From NCBI RefSeq assembly GCF_014697355.1, contig NZ_JACJRQ010000037.1, positions 1 to 64,000 on the forward strand: 64,000 bases of DNA, written 5' to 3'. The position numbers and the translations under genes were made by a program. Below the pieces are notes generated by a model. The model saw only the letters and a list, made by a program, of their open reading frames with translations, searched no databases and was not told where the DNA came from. The number at the start of each line of letters is the position of its first letter. Positions within the stretch are counted from its first letter, which is position 1. Below are positions 54,621 to 63,116 of the stretch, one piece after another. The DNA is from Nostoc calcicola FACHB-3891 (GTDB taxonomy: Bacteria > Cyanobacteriota > Cyanobacteriia > Cyanobacteriales > Nostocaceae).

Positions 54621-56621
54621 TTACGCCTCTTTCGGAGGTTGCCAAACAGATGCGCGGATGATAGCCGACAAAAGTAACAAGTTATAAATAGCCCACGCAC
54701 CATTCAGTAGGTGAACTTCAGGATAATTAAGATGACCAATTGCGAACCGATAAAGGCTCCATAATATCCCCAGAATAGTCAAGACAAAAACAACAACCTG
54801 TGGCCAAACTAGCCTCAGATAAATACCGGATTGCCGTTGTTTAGGTGTAACTTGGAAATTGAGTTTTTGTCCTGTAAATACACTCAATACAGCTTGAATT
54901 AATAAGGGAAATAAAGCGATCGCATATTGTTCGGAACGCCAAACTTCTCTGGCTGGAATGCCCCAGGTAGCTGCAATAAAAGTCAGGCGGTTAATAATAA
55001 AAGCTGGAAAAAAGTGTATAGCAAAGTCAGGTCCATAGGTTTTAACTGGAATAATGTCTGTGAAAAAATAGATAATTGGACAAGAAATAAAAACCAAAGT
55101 TGCAAATCCAGAAAAATAGCTATACATCGTTTTAAAATAATGCAATTTTTGCCAAAAACTCAACCCTGGTTTTATTAACGGATTTTCTCTAAGTAGCACT
55201 TGAATAGTTCCTTGTGCCCAGCGTAGCCGTTGTTTAAGAGTAGAACTCAGGTCATCTGGTGCTAAACCTTCTGCTAGCAATTCATGGTGATAAATAGATT
55301 TCCATCCAGCGCCATGTAGACGCATTGCTGTATTCATATCTTCTGTAATACTGTTGCTGGATACACCACCAATTAATTGAAATTCATTTAAACGTTTTTC
55401 ATCTTTGGTAAATTCATCAGCAAAATATTGCAGCCCTACACTAATCAGTGCTTCCCGCCTCAAAAGTGCATTTGTGCCTGTATAAAAAGCGGCATTCATG
55501 CCATCTTTGCCCTGTTGGAGTGGACCATAAAATAAATTCGCTCGATGTCCAAAAGGATCGCCCGGAGGAATGTTGTAAAAATCCTGACGGGTCTGGACAA
55601 AAGCAATTTGATTTTGCTCATATTTCCCTGTGAAAAGATTATAAGTATAGAAATAAGGCAGAACTCGCTTAATAAATTGTGGTTTGGGAATATGGTCAGC
55701 ATCTAGGGTGAGAATAAACTGTCCGGAAGTTTCTCCAGAAAAAATTGCGTAATTGAGGTTACCCGCTTTAGCGTGGTGGGGTACACCAGCTGGTTTGGGA
55801 CGAGCAATATAGCGAAAACGAGCCAGTTCAACTAGTTCTAGTTCTTTCTTGCGAATAGTTTCTTCTAAAGCTTTGCGTTCAGTGGTGAGGCGATCGCGTA
55901 GCGTCTCCCCAGGAGAATCGCGTATACTTTGATGTTGTGGAGGTAACCAAAGAATCAACTGTCGCAGACTTTTCACAAATTCGCTAGCAAACGCCTCTGG
56001 TTGTGATGATGTTTGCAGCCATTCTTCAGCGGCTTGAGTGTTAGGTGTGAGATTTTCCAGTTCCTTCAAGCGTTCCAACAAACAAGAGTGTTCTGCATCA
56101 ATTCGTTCCGCTTCCTGCTGTAGTTGTGGTGACTGCAAATCCTCAATACACAATCTTTCTGTCATTGCTCGCATATCAGCCGAGTTACCATCATCTAGCA
56201 CATAAACACGTAACTTGGTTGGCGGGTAATCCATTGCTAGAGCAGCTTTAGCAGTTTCTTCTACAATTTCTGGTGGTTCGTTGTAGCACGTTACAAACAC
56301 ATCCACTGTTGGCCAGTCCGATCTGGGTATCGGTGGAGTCATTTGGTCAAGAGATTTAATTTGTCTAACTAAAGGCCGCCACAACCCAATCACAAACATC
56401 ACGCCACCGAAATAGCTATAAATTTCTGCTATTAGCAAAGGAATAGAGATCCAAAGTGCATCAAAATTAATAGAATGAGTGATGCGCCATTGCAAATACC
56501 AAATTCCAAAAATTAAATTGATTTCTGCCAAATAACGAAATAACAACGTTCTTTTTTTGAGTAACGAGCGGCTGTTACCGGAAAAGTTCGCGGAATTATC
56601 AATAATAGAAACTGAAGTCAT
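54621..56621 (-). CDS. Cellulose-synthase-like family 2 glycosyltransferase
   Basis: 666 residues. Two N-terminal membrane helices (about 30-95) and several C-terminal ones (500-660) enclose a GT2 domain. Catalytic motifs: YVLDDGNSADMRAM (DDG about 140), LTLDADHIPKPQF (DxD about 306), TEDMNTAMRLHGAGW (about 427) and LKQRLRWAQGT (QxxRW about 464). This is the processive BcsA pattern, which makes and extrudes a beta-glycan from UDP-sugars. Between DDG and DxD it has about 100 extra residues, charged and coiled-coil-like (LLERLKELENL, TERKALEETIRKKELELVEL). No PilZ domain is present, so there is no visible c-di-GMP control. A DUF3131 gene lies upstream and a deacetylase gene downstream. Confidence 0.92.
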   Translation of the reverse strand: MTSVSIIDNSANFSGNSRSLLKKRTLLFRYLAEINLIFGIWYLQWRITHSINFDALWISIPLLIAEIYSYFGGVMFVIGLWRPLVRQIKSLDQMTPPIPRSDWPTVDVFVTCYNEPPEIVEETAKAALAMDYPPTKLRVYVLDDGNSADMRAMTERLCIEDLQSPQLQQEAERIDAEHSCLLERLKELENLTPNTQAAEEWLQTSSQPEAFASEFVKSLRQLILWLPPQHQSIRDSPGETLRDRLTTERKALEETIRKKELELVELARFRYIARPKPAGVPHHAKAGNLNYAIFSGETSGQFILTLDADHIPKPQFIKRVLPYFYTYNLFTGKYEQNQIAFVQTRQDFYNIPPGDPFGHRANLFYGPLQQGKDGMNAAFYTGTNALLRREALISVGLQYFADEFTKDEKRLNEFQLIGGVSSNSITEDMNTAMRLHGAGWKSIYHHELLAEGLAPDDLSSTLKQRLRWAQGTIQVLLRENPLIKPGLSFWQKLHYFKTMYSYFSGFATLVFISCPIIYFFTDIIPVKTYGPDFAIHFFPAFIINRLTFIAATWGIPAREVWRSEQYAIALFPLLIQAVLSVFTGQKLNFQVTPKQRQSGIYLRLVWPQVVVFVLTILGILWSLYRFAIGHLNYPEVHLLNGAWAIYNLLLLSAIIRASVWQPPKEA

Positions 56622-56660
56622 CTTAGTAAGATTTTGGATTTTGGATTTTGGATTTTAGAT

Positions 56661-56796
56661 TAGACCTCTTGCAAAAGTCTTTCTTTGCGTTCTCTTCTGG
56701 AGGGCCTCTTTTGCCTCATGCGTGTTAGCGTTCGCGTAGCGTCTCGTACAGAAGCGGGGCGTAGCCCGACAAAAAAATATTTATGCAAAAGGTCTA
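56661..56796. repeat. MITE-like element B with nested small repeat
   Basis: TAGACCTCTTGCAAAA (56661-56676) is inverted as TTTTGCAT...AGACC, seen as ATGCAAAAGGTCTA (56783-56796). The interior begins like element A at 45034. It is interrupted at about 56723-56768 by TGTTAGCGTTCGCGTAGCG and following GCGGGGCGTAGCCC. The interrupting piece also occurs at 61030-61056. Confidence 0.7.
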
Positions 56797-56800
56797 GTGA

Positions 56801-56835
56801 TTAGCCGGACATGATATGATATCGTGTCCGGTTAA
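56801..56835. repeat. TTAGCCGGACATGATA palindrome
   Basis: TTAGCCGGACATGATAT pairs with ATATCGTGTCCGGTTAA with few mismatches. A half copy, TTAGGCGGACATGATATGA, is at 56923-56941, and others are at 38613 and 26104. The remainder of the gap to 57027 shows GAGGAGCAGAGGTGCAGAGG words and no gene. Confidence 0.75.
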
Positions 56836-57027
56836 AGACTTATCATTAAGACCGCAGAGGAGCAGAGGTGCAGAGGGGAGGGGTTTTCGGGTTTTCTGCA
56901 TAGATTCGGGAATCATAAGTGATTAGGCGGACATGATATGACTACATTGACTCATCTACAAGTATTCCCAAATACAACTGTTTATTAACAAACATGGCTT
57001 TGTAATTACAGTTAGTTGCGTTTCAAC

Positions 57028-59865
57028 TTATTCTGTGGCTTTTGTGCCAGTTACTAGTGGAGTATTTTTGCTAGTTGAAGCCCAGTAACTTCCAGAACCA
57101 TCGGAAATTAACTTGGTTCGTTGTATTGCGGTGTTGGGTAAACCTCGCCCGGAATTACCCTTGTTCACTGCCTCCCACCAAGGAGAGTTCATGGTGGTAG
57201 TCGGACGAATTAGGGGTTGTCCATTCATCACTTTGTACAGCAAAGATTGCAAAATCATACTGTTGGTGCTGCTAGTGAAACCAATCGCTGTTTTACCCGT
57301 GGTTTCATAGAAGCCTTCATAAAATCCAGCCGATGGATTATATAAATCAGTCGTTGCTTGCAGTAATTCTTGACTGTACTTGTTTTCTGGAAGCAAAGCA
57401 TGATAAGCAAAAGCTACTGCTGTACTTACCAATCGCCCCTTTGGTACGGGTTGACCGTCATCTCCTAAAGCTACCCAAGCATCGCCTTGCCCAGTAATTG
57501 TACTGTGGACAGTGTAAGGCTTGCGATCGATTAAGGTGGTAGCTGAGGCTGTGAGGATGCCGGTGCGACGATAACGTTCAGCTTGCGCCTGGAAAATTGG
57601 CTCAAAGAGCGATCGCATTTGTGGATCTAATCCAAATTCCAAAGCATAGAGTAAGAAAGGATTGCTAACTGTGTATTGGTTAACTTTGGAGTTAGTATCT
57701 GTGCGATGGCGTTGGACTGGTACTTTCACTCCCTCTACTGAGGCAGTTTGATATTCACCACCAATAGCAGAATTGTCAACATTGAACCCCCATAATTGAA
57801 AAGCACGAGCAGCATATTCTTCATAACCTAAGCGGGTTTCAGGATTGACACGGATCGGCGATCGCCCATCTTCCTCTTTGCTAACTGTAGCACTGGAAAG
57901 AATACCCTCCCGCACCACACGCAAGTATGACCAATCCAACACAATTTTATCTACCGCAGATGTGTATTCTGGATGACACGTTTTTAAGTTGTAAAGTGCT
58001 GCCAACATCCTGCCCAAATCTAAAGCCGACCAGCCATTTCCTTCTGCAATCGGATTTCCACCATAATCTATTGATTGCAGCGTTCTGGTATCGTAACCCC
58101 GACTCGGTAACTCAGAAGCAAATAAAGGCAATTTTGTCAATGCTCCTAACAAATGTCGGGTGCGCCCTTCAAATTCTTTGGGGTTAATGATATCGAGGGA
58201 TCGCGCCGCATGGAGGGCTGCGAGATAATCTCCTAAGCCCCAGAGAGTAGCACCTTTGAAATCACTGCGATCGTCAATCAGCCCACTCTTGGAATGATAA
58301 TTTGCTTGAAAGTATCGCCAAGCCGCCTCTGCATAGCGTCGTTCAATTACCGACAGTGGTCTTTCTAGTTTGAGATTAGATGATGGTTGCGGACTACCCA
58401 CTGGTGGAATCGGTGCAACAGCCACTTCTGTAATTTTAGAAGTGTCCGCAGGGGTTGGGCTAGGAGTTGTAACAACAGCGACTTCCGTAATTTTAGAAGT
58501 GTCGGTAGGAGTTGTAACAGTAGAATTCGATTGATTTGAGGGTGTTGCATTTTCACTGGGCTTGCCAGTAGATACACTCACAGAACCAGAAGCAATTAAA
58601 GGGCGATTCCCCCTAGCTTTGTAGTATAAAATCTCCAAAATTAGCCCATTAGTATTACCTGTCAAAGCTTTATTGGGTTGCTTTGATTCTTCGTAAATAC
58701 CAGCATAGTAACCACTATCATCGGGACTGCGGAGATCCTTGACAGCATCAAAAACTTTTTGGGCATAGGGATTATCGGGAAAAAGATAGCGCCAACCAAA
58801 AGCAGCTTTGGTGCTGATGCTGCGAAACTGGGGATAAGGCTGGTTAGCATCTGTGATTGTTGCCCAGTTTGCACCGTTGGCGTAGACGGTATTGTAGAGA
58901 AAATAAGGTGCTTGGTCGATATTGTCTTCTGTAACCGCAGTCAACTGGCCTGTGGTATCGTAACGTCGTTTTTGCACATCTAAGACCCTAGCAGCAAAAT
59001 CAGCTAACTCACCTTGCAAGCCAAATTCAATCCCATCAAGAATATAAGACTCACTGACAACATAATTATTGGCGTTGGTGCTTTGAAAGTCACGGGTATC
59101 AACGGGAATTTTGACACCATTAATTTCCACTAGCTTAAACGGTTCTAAAGCAATAGCTTTCGGTGCAGAAAAACCCCAAAGCTGATAACCTCTAGCGCCG
59201 TATTCTTCGTAGCCGAGTCGTCCTTCTTGCACCAGTAGTGTTTTGTTGTCTGGGAGAACAGTAGCGCCAAAAAGTTGTCCATCTTTGAGCGATCGCGCTA
59301 CCTGCCACTTTGCTACAATTCCTTTGAGCCAATCATTATATTGAGGATGACAGGTGCGGATGACATCAAACGCCGCCAGTATCCGCCCGACATCCAAAGC
59401 AGACCAACCAATACCCCGTTCAATGGGATTATTGCCATAATCAACCATCTGTCCCGTAGCTGCGTTATAGACTTTATTCGGCAGGGCATCCTCAAATAAC
59501 TTCAGGCTGTTGAGAGTCGTCAAAAACTTATTAAGACGTGCATCAAAGTCTGCTTGATCTGTCAGATTCAACCAGCGTGCAGCATTCAACGCCATCAGAT
59601 AATTACCCATATCCCAAAGTGTACCGGAAGGATAACCCCCAGTAGAATTGGTAAATCCCGTTGCTGGCTGATAGTTTTTCACAAAATACTGCCAAGCAGC
59701 ACGAGCGTAAGTTTGTTCTTCAGGTGTCAGGGGAACTGTAATATTGCTACAGTTATTGGAATTTTGGGATAAGACTGGTGTTGGGATGTAAAACAACAAT
59801 TGCAGAAATGTTCCAACTAGGAACAATGCAATCCATCTCAACAACTTTTTTGACCGTTCTTGCAT
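57028..59865 (-). CDS. Exported protein with two DUF3131 domains
   Basis: 945 residues. A signal peptide (about 8-33, WIALFLVGTFLQLLFYIPTP) is followed by two homologous DUF3131 (glucoamylase-like alpha/alpha barrel) domains. They cover about 45-415 and 505-880. Paired motifs include RAAWQYFVKNYQPATG / EAAWRYFQANYHSKSG, GIGWSALDVGRILAA / GNGWSALDLGRMLAA and LGYEEYGARGYQLWGF / LGYEEYAARAFQLWGF. The Glu-Glu-Tyr text may be catalytic. The linker (about 425-500) is Ser/Thr/Pro rich and repeats DTSKITEVAV twice. It probably trims or processes an exported polysaccharide. It is transcribed towards the glycosyltransferase gene. A palindromic element lies 14 bases upstream of its start. Confidence 0.9.
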   Translation of the reverse strand: MQERSKKLLRWIALFLVGTFLQLLFYIPTPVLSQNSNNCSNITVPLTPEEQTYARAAWQYFVKNYQPATGFTNSTGGYPSGTLWDMGNYLMALNAARWLNLTDQADFDARLNKFLTTLNSLKLFEDALPNKVYNAATGQMVDYGNNPIERGIGWSALDVGRILAAFDVIRTCHPQYNDWLKGIVAKWQVARSLKDGQLFGATVLPDNKTLLVQEGRLGYEEYGARGYQLWGFSAPKAIALEPFKLVEINGVKIPVDTRDFQSTNANNYVVSESYILDGIEFGLQGELADFAARVLDVQKRRYDTTGQLTAVTEDNIDQAPYFLYNTVYANGANWATITDANQPYPQFRSISTKAAFGWRYLFPDNPYAQKVFDAVKDLRSPDDSGYYAGIYEESKQPNKALTGNTNGLILEILYYKARGNRPLIASGSVSVSTGKPSENATPSNQSNSTVTTPTDTSKITEVAVVTTPSPTPADTSKITEVAVAPIPPVGSPQPSSNLKLERPLSVIERRYAEAAWRYFQANYHSKSGLIDDRSDFKGATLWGLGDYLAALHAARSLDIINPKEFEGRTRHLLGALTKLPLFASELPSRGYDTRTLQSIDYGGNPIAEGNGWSALDLGRMLAALYNLKTCHPEYTSAVDKIVLDWSYLRVVREGILSSATVSKEEDGRSPIRVNPETRLGYEEYAARAFQLWGFNVDNSAIGGEYQTASVEGVKVPVQRHRTDTNSKVNQYTVSNPFLLYALEFGLDPQMRSLFEPIFQAQAERYRRTGILTASATTLIDRKPYTVHSTITGQGDAWVALGDDGQPVPKGRLVSTAVAFAYHALLPENKYSQELLQATTDLYNPSAGFYEGFYETTGKTAIGFTSSTNSMILQSLLYKVMNGQPLIRPTTTMNSPWWEAVNKGNSGRGLPNTAIQRTKLISDGSGSYWASTSKNTPLVTGTKATE

Positions 59866-59878
59866 AGAGTAATATCTA

Positions 59879-59998
59879 GAAAATTTCCGTATAATGTCCT
59901 GATTCGGATGTTATCTGGAAACATTCTGGATATCACCAAGGAATATACTGAAAATCAGGTCTTTAAAACTAAAATAGGGTATTTATACGGAAATTTTC
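59879..59998. repeat. 120-bp palindromic element upstream of the DUF3131 gene
   Basis: GAAAATTTCCGTATAA (59879-59894) is perfectly inverted as TTATACGGAAATTTTC (59983-59998). Inner parts CCTGATT and AATCAGG also pair. No frame is present. It lies in the leader or promoter of the DUF3131 gene. It can be a MITE or a large regulatory hairpin. Confidence 0.8.
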
Positions 59999-60018
59999 GG
60001 TCTAATATCGAAAATAGG

Positions 60019-60546
60019 TTAATAACTTCTGCTCCATGACTTTAGATATTCAATATCATCATTGCTTAGTTGAAACCACTCGCTATTAACCTGTTTGTCA
60101 ATAAAGTATTGATGTAATTGTTTTTCTGCTTTGCTCATATCTTGAACGGCAAAACTGAAAAGTAGCTTAAGCTTGTATGGGGCTTGTTTACTAAGGCTTA
60201 CTAAACGGTTGTTTGGATTGACTGATTTACCGATCTTATAACGATCTGTATTAATTGCATGAACAACATAAATATATCCAGGCTTAGGTGTTATTTGATT
60301 ACGAATAAGAGATGACTCACCCTCAACAGTCTCGTAATAGACTGTCCAGCCATTTACTGATGCATAGCCATACTTCAGACAATTATCTTTAAATTCTTTG
60401 TAGGATTCTGGGTTTAGTTGTCGTGTACCCGAATAATCAGTATCAGAGAAAAGCTCGTCTAAGCAGACTTGTAAAGTTCCACTCAATCCCCCATGACGAT
60501 ATACAACTGTCCATTGAAGAGAATTCGGATCAAATCGCTTACTCAT
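60019..60546 (-). CDS. GIY-YIG-type protein (T5orf172 domain)
   Basis: 175 residues. The C-terminal 90 fit the T5orf172 branch of GIY-YIG nucleases: PGYIYVVHAINTDRYKIGKS, then NPNNRLVSLSKQAPYKLKLL, DMSKAEKQLHQYFIDKQ and NSEWFQLSNDDIEYLKSW. The expected catalytic Tyr, Arg and Glu (YIYVV, NNRL, AEKQLH) are visible. The N-terminal half (QWTVVYRHGGLSGTLQVCLD) has no recognised fold. Such proteins occur in phages and mobile elements, as well as chromosomes. It begins after CTCATTCTTCC-type sequence with a purine-rich ribosome site. No phage genes are near. Confidence 0.85.
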   Translation of the reverse strand: MSKRFDPNSLQWTVVYRHGGLSGTLQVCLDELFSDTDYSGTRQLNPESYKEFKDNCLKYGYASVNGWTVYYETVEGESSLIRNQITPKPGYIYVVHAINTDRYKIGKSVNPNNRLVSLSKQAPYKLKLLFSFAVQDMSKAEKQLHQYFIDKQVNSEWFQLSNDDIEYLKSWSRSY

Positions 60547-60714
60547 TCTTCCTCAAGTTCTAAAGTTGAGTTATCTATTAGTTCAAATCTATCAAATCCG
60601 TTCCTATGTAATCAGAGGGTTAAGTTTGAGCCGTGATACCCCTGGATTATATCAAGTTCGGTTAAACATTTAAGGCTAATCAGATGATTTTGATAACTGC
60701 CAACCGAAGGAAGT

Positions 60715-60909
60715 ATGAAGGGCAAAGACTCGTTGGAGGAAGTGATGCGTGAGGAAAATACTCCTACATCACTACCTATAGTTACGATAGCCAATATCGA
60801 TCGGCTACTTGCTGAACCAGATTATAAGGAGCGTTGCGTTAATCGATTAGTTAATATCGTGGTTGACATCGAAGATTATCAAGGCGCAAGGCGAATTTTT
60901 ATTCCATGA
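60715..60909 (+). CDS. Uncertain small protein, possibly a remnant
   Basis: 64 residues: MKGKDSLEEVMREENTPTSL, then IANIDRLLAEPDYKERCVNR and a short end DYQGARRIFIP. The composition is normal for a soluble protein. No family is recognised. The frame lies between repeats and may be a truncated leftover of a longer gene. Confidence 0.3.
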   Translation: MKGKDSLEEVMREENTPTSLPIVTIANIDRLLAEPDYKERCVNRLVNIVVDIEDYQGARRIFIP

Positions 60910-61001
60910 TGCCCCTGACTTTAGAGTAATTTCCAGTCGTACTGGTGAGGATGCTGCATAACAACGCAAATTTAGCCGACATAACACTATACGGGCTTTC
61001 T

Positions 61002-61134
61002 GGCGTTGCTGATTGAGAATATGAATTTAGCGGGCTACGCTACGCGAACGCTAACACGCAGAGGCACAAAGTCGTAAAGAGTGAGAGTTGAGAAGAGTTG
61101 ATTTTTGAATTTCATATTTGAATTCAGCAACACC
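61002..61134. repeat. MITE-like element with GGCGTTGCTGA ends and nested small repeat
   Basis: GGCGTTGCTGATTGAGAATA is matched in inverse by ATTTGAATTCAGCAACACC, with a few mismatches. The interior AACACGCAGAGGCAC is the complement of GTGCCTCTGCGTG in element A. It carries GCGGGCTACGCTACGCGAAC at about 61030-61056, the same inserted piece as in element B. Confidence 0.7.
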
Positions 61135-61319
61135 GGCTTTCTAGATAAGTTTTGATAATACCTATCAATAATTTCAAGTCTGCAATCAATACTTAATTTC
61201 GCTTGTCGATTGAGATTTGCTGAAGATATTAACTTTAGTGGCAAAAGATCAAGTAAGATTCACATCTATAGCAGTTCCCGTATAATCTCATAATTCCCGA
61301 TCGAAAATAGTCCAGTGCG

Positions 61320-63116
61320 ATGATTGATAAATATTCCTTTAATATTGCAACTTTGTGGTTATTACCACTGAATGTCTTTGTATCCCTCAGCAGCTTAGCT
61401 TCCATACCCCTAAAAGCTCAGGCTGTCGATACGATAAAACTACCAAATAGCAATTTGATCTTGTCGCAACAGATCCCACAGCCACAGGATGTTCAACCAC
61501 CTGCGCCTTCCCCATCTCCCTCACCAGAACTGCCACAGCCACTTCCCCCACCAGCAGAATTATTTCCACTCTCTACCCCAACTCCCACACCTGAGGAACC
61601 AGTTCCTAACAAGTTTCCTCAAACTATTATCGTTGAACGGTTTGAAGTTATTGGTAGCACAGTTTTCAGTCCCGAAGAGTTAGCCGAAGCTACTGCTGAA
61701 TTTACCAAACGACCGATTTCCCTCACCGAAGTGTATCAGGCACGCTCCAAAATTACTGATTTATACGTAAAAAATGGTTACATTACCTCTGGTGCTTATA
61801 TCCCACCTCAAACAATCCAATCTGGTGTTGTCAAAATTCAGGTAATCGAAGGTAAATTAGAAGACATTCAAATAACTGGGACTCGGCGGTTGAATCGCAA
61901 TTATGTCCGCAGCCGACTAGCAATAGCCACATCACCTCCTCTGAATCGGCAGCGTTTGTTGGAGGCATTACAACTTTTGCAACTTAATCCTTTGATTGAA
62001 AACTTGTCTGCTGAACTCTCAGCGGGTTCGCGCACGGGCGTGAGTCTGTTAGAAGTCAAGATTAAGGAGGCAAAAACCTTTAGTAGCCAAATAGTTCTGG
62101 ATAATGGGCGATCGCCTAGTGTAGGTAGTTTCCGACGCCGATTACAATTAAACCAAGCTAACTTGTTGGGATTGGGAGATAGTCTGGGTATAGCTTACAC
62201 TAATACCGATGGTAGTAACTCCTTTGACGCCAGCTACACCTTACCACTCAATGCCCGCAACGGAACCCTTACCTTCAACTATGGCATCACATCGAGCAAT
62301 GTCATTGAACCTCCTTTCGAGGTTTTAGATATCCATTCTGATTCTCGCTATTACGAACTGACATTTCGCCAGCCAATAGTTCAAACTCCTACACAAGAAT
62401 TAGCCCTTGGCTTAACAGCCTCCCGACGGGAAAGTGATATCTCGTCCTTTTTACAGAGAGAAGGGGTGCCCGCGTCTGAAATTTCACCTGGAGCTGATGA
62501 ACAGGGACATACTAGGGTATCTGCATTGCGATTTTTTCAAGAATGGACTTCTCGCAATAGCCGTGAAGTCATCGCCTTACGCTCTCAATTTAGCTTGGGC
62601 ATTGATGCGTTGGATGCCACGATTAATGAAAATCCCCCCGATAGCCGTTTTTTTGCTTGGCAAGGACAAGCGCAGTGGGCACGCCTGTTAGCTCCTGAAA
62701 CCTTATTTTTACTTCGTTTAAATACGCAACTGGCATCCAGAAGACTTTTGCCCATAGAGCAATTTGGCTTAGGTGGGCAAGATAGCATTCGCGGCTATCG
62801 TCAAGATTACTTGCTCACAGATAATGCCACTTTTGTTTCTGCTGAAGTTCAAATACCGATTCTGCGTTTATCGAAGATAGATAGTACCTTACAGGTCGTC
62901 CCCTTTGTTGATTTTGGTGTTGGTTGGAACAGTTCTGGTAGAGAGAATCCCGATCCTAATGCCCTGGCTGCTGTTGGTTTGGGGTTGCGTTGGTCACAAG
63001 GCTCACGCTTCACTGTTCGCCTTGATTGGGGAATTCCTTTAGTATCTGTTGAGTCTGGCGATCGCACATTACAAGAAAACGGTTTGTACTTTAGCTTACT
63101 CTATAATCCTTTTTAA
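61320..63116 (+). CDS. Two-partner secretion transporter TpsB (ShlB/FhaC family)
   Basis: 598 residues. A signal peptide (1 to about 37, ending KAQA) and a Pro-rich region (about 55-95) precede POTRA domains (VERFEVIGSTVFSPEELAE, GYITSGAYIPPQTIQSG, IQVIEGKLEDIQITGTRRLN). The 16-strand barrel follows, with family motifs VLDNGRSPSVGSFRRRLQLN, LDASYTLPL-like FDASYTLPLNARNG, LPIEQFGLGGQDSIRGYRQD and the terminal Phe in LLYNPF. TpsB proteins export one large TpsA partner across the outer membrane. No TpsA is in view; downstream is a 450-base gap and then other genes. The start ATG 61320 lies after GTCCAGTGCG. This type is common in cyanobacteria. Confidence 0.94.
   Translation: MIDKYSFNIATLWLLPLNVFVSLSSLASIPLKAQAVDTIKLPNSNLILSQQIPQPQDVQPPAPSPSPSPELPQPLPPPAELFPLSTPTPTPEEPVPNKFPQTIIVERFEVIGSTVFSPEELAEATAEFTKRPISLTEVYQARSKITDLYVKNGYITSGAYIPPQTIQSGVVKIQVIEGKLEDIQITGTRRLNRNYVRSRLAIATSPPLNRQRLLEALQLLQLNPLIENLSAELSAGSRTGVSLLEVKIKEAKTFSSQIVLDNGRSPSVGSFRRRLQLNQANLLGLGDSLGIAYTNTDGSNSFDASYTLPLNARNGTLTFNYGITSSNVIEPPFEVLDIHSDSRYYELTFRQPIVQTPTQELALGLTASRRESDISSFLQREGVPASEISPGADEQGHTRVSALRFFQEWTSRNSREVIALRSQFSLGIDALDATINENPPDSRFFAWQGQAQWARLLAPETLFLLRLNTQLASRRLLPIEQFGLGGQDSIRGYRQDYLLTDNATFVSAEVQIPILRLSKIDSTLQVVPFVDFGVGWNSSGRENPDPNALAAVGLGLRWSQGSRFTVRLDWGIPLVSVESGDRTLQENGLYFSLLYNPF

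Larger units (their letters stand above)
60547..61319. other. Gap with small frame and repeat element
   Basis: The 770-base region contains an uncertain small gene at 60715-60909 and a MITE-like element at 61002-61134. The remaining sequence is AT rich, with TTCGGTTAAAC words akin to the ends of the elements at 20402 and 25769. It probably contains the promoter of the TpsB gene. Confidence 0.5.
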
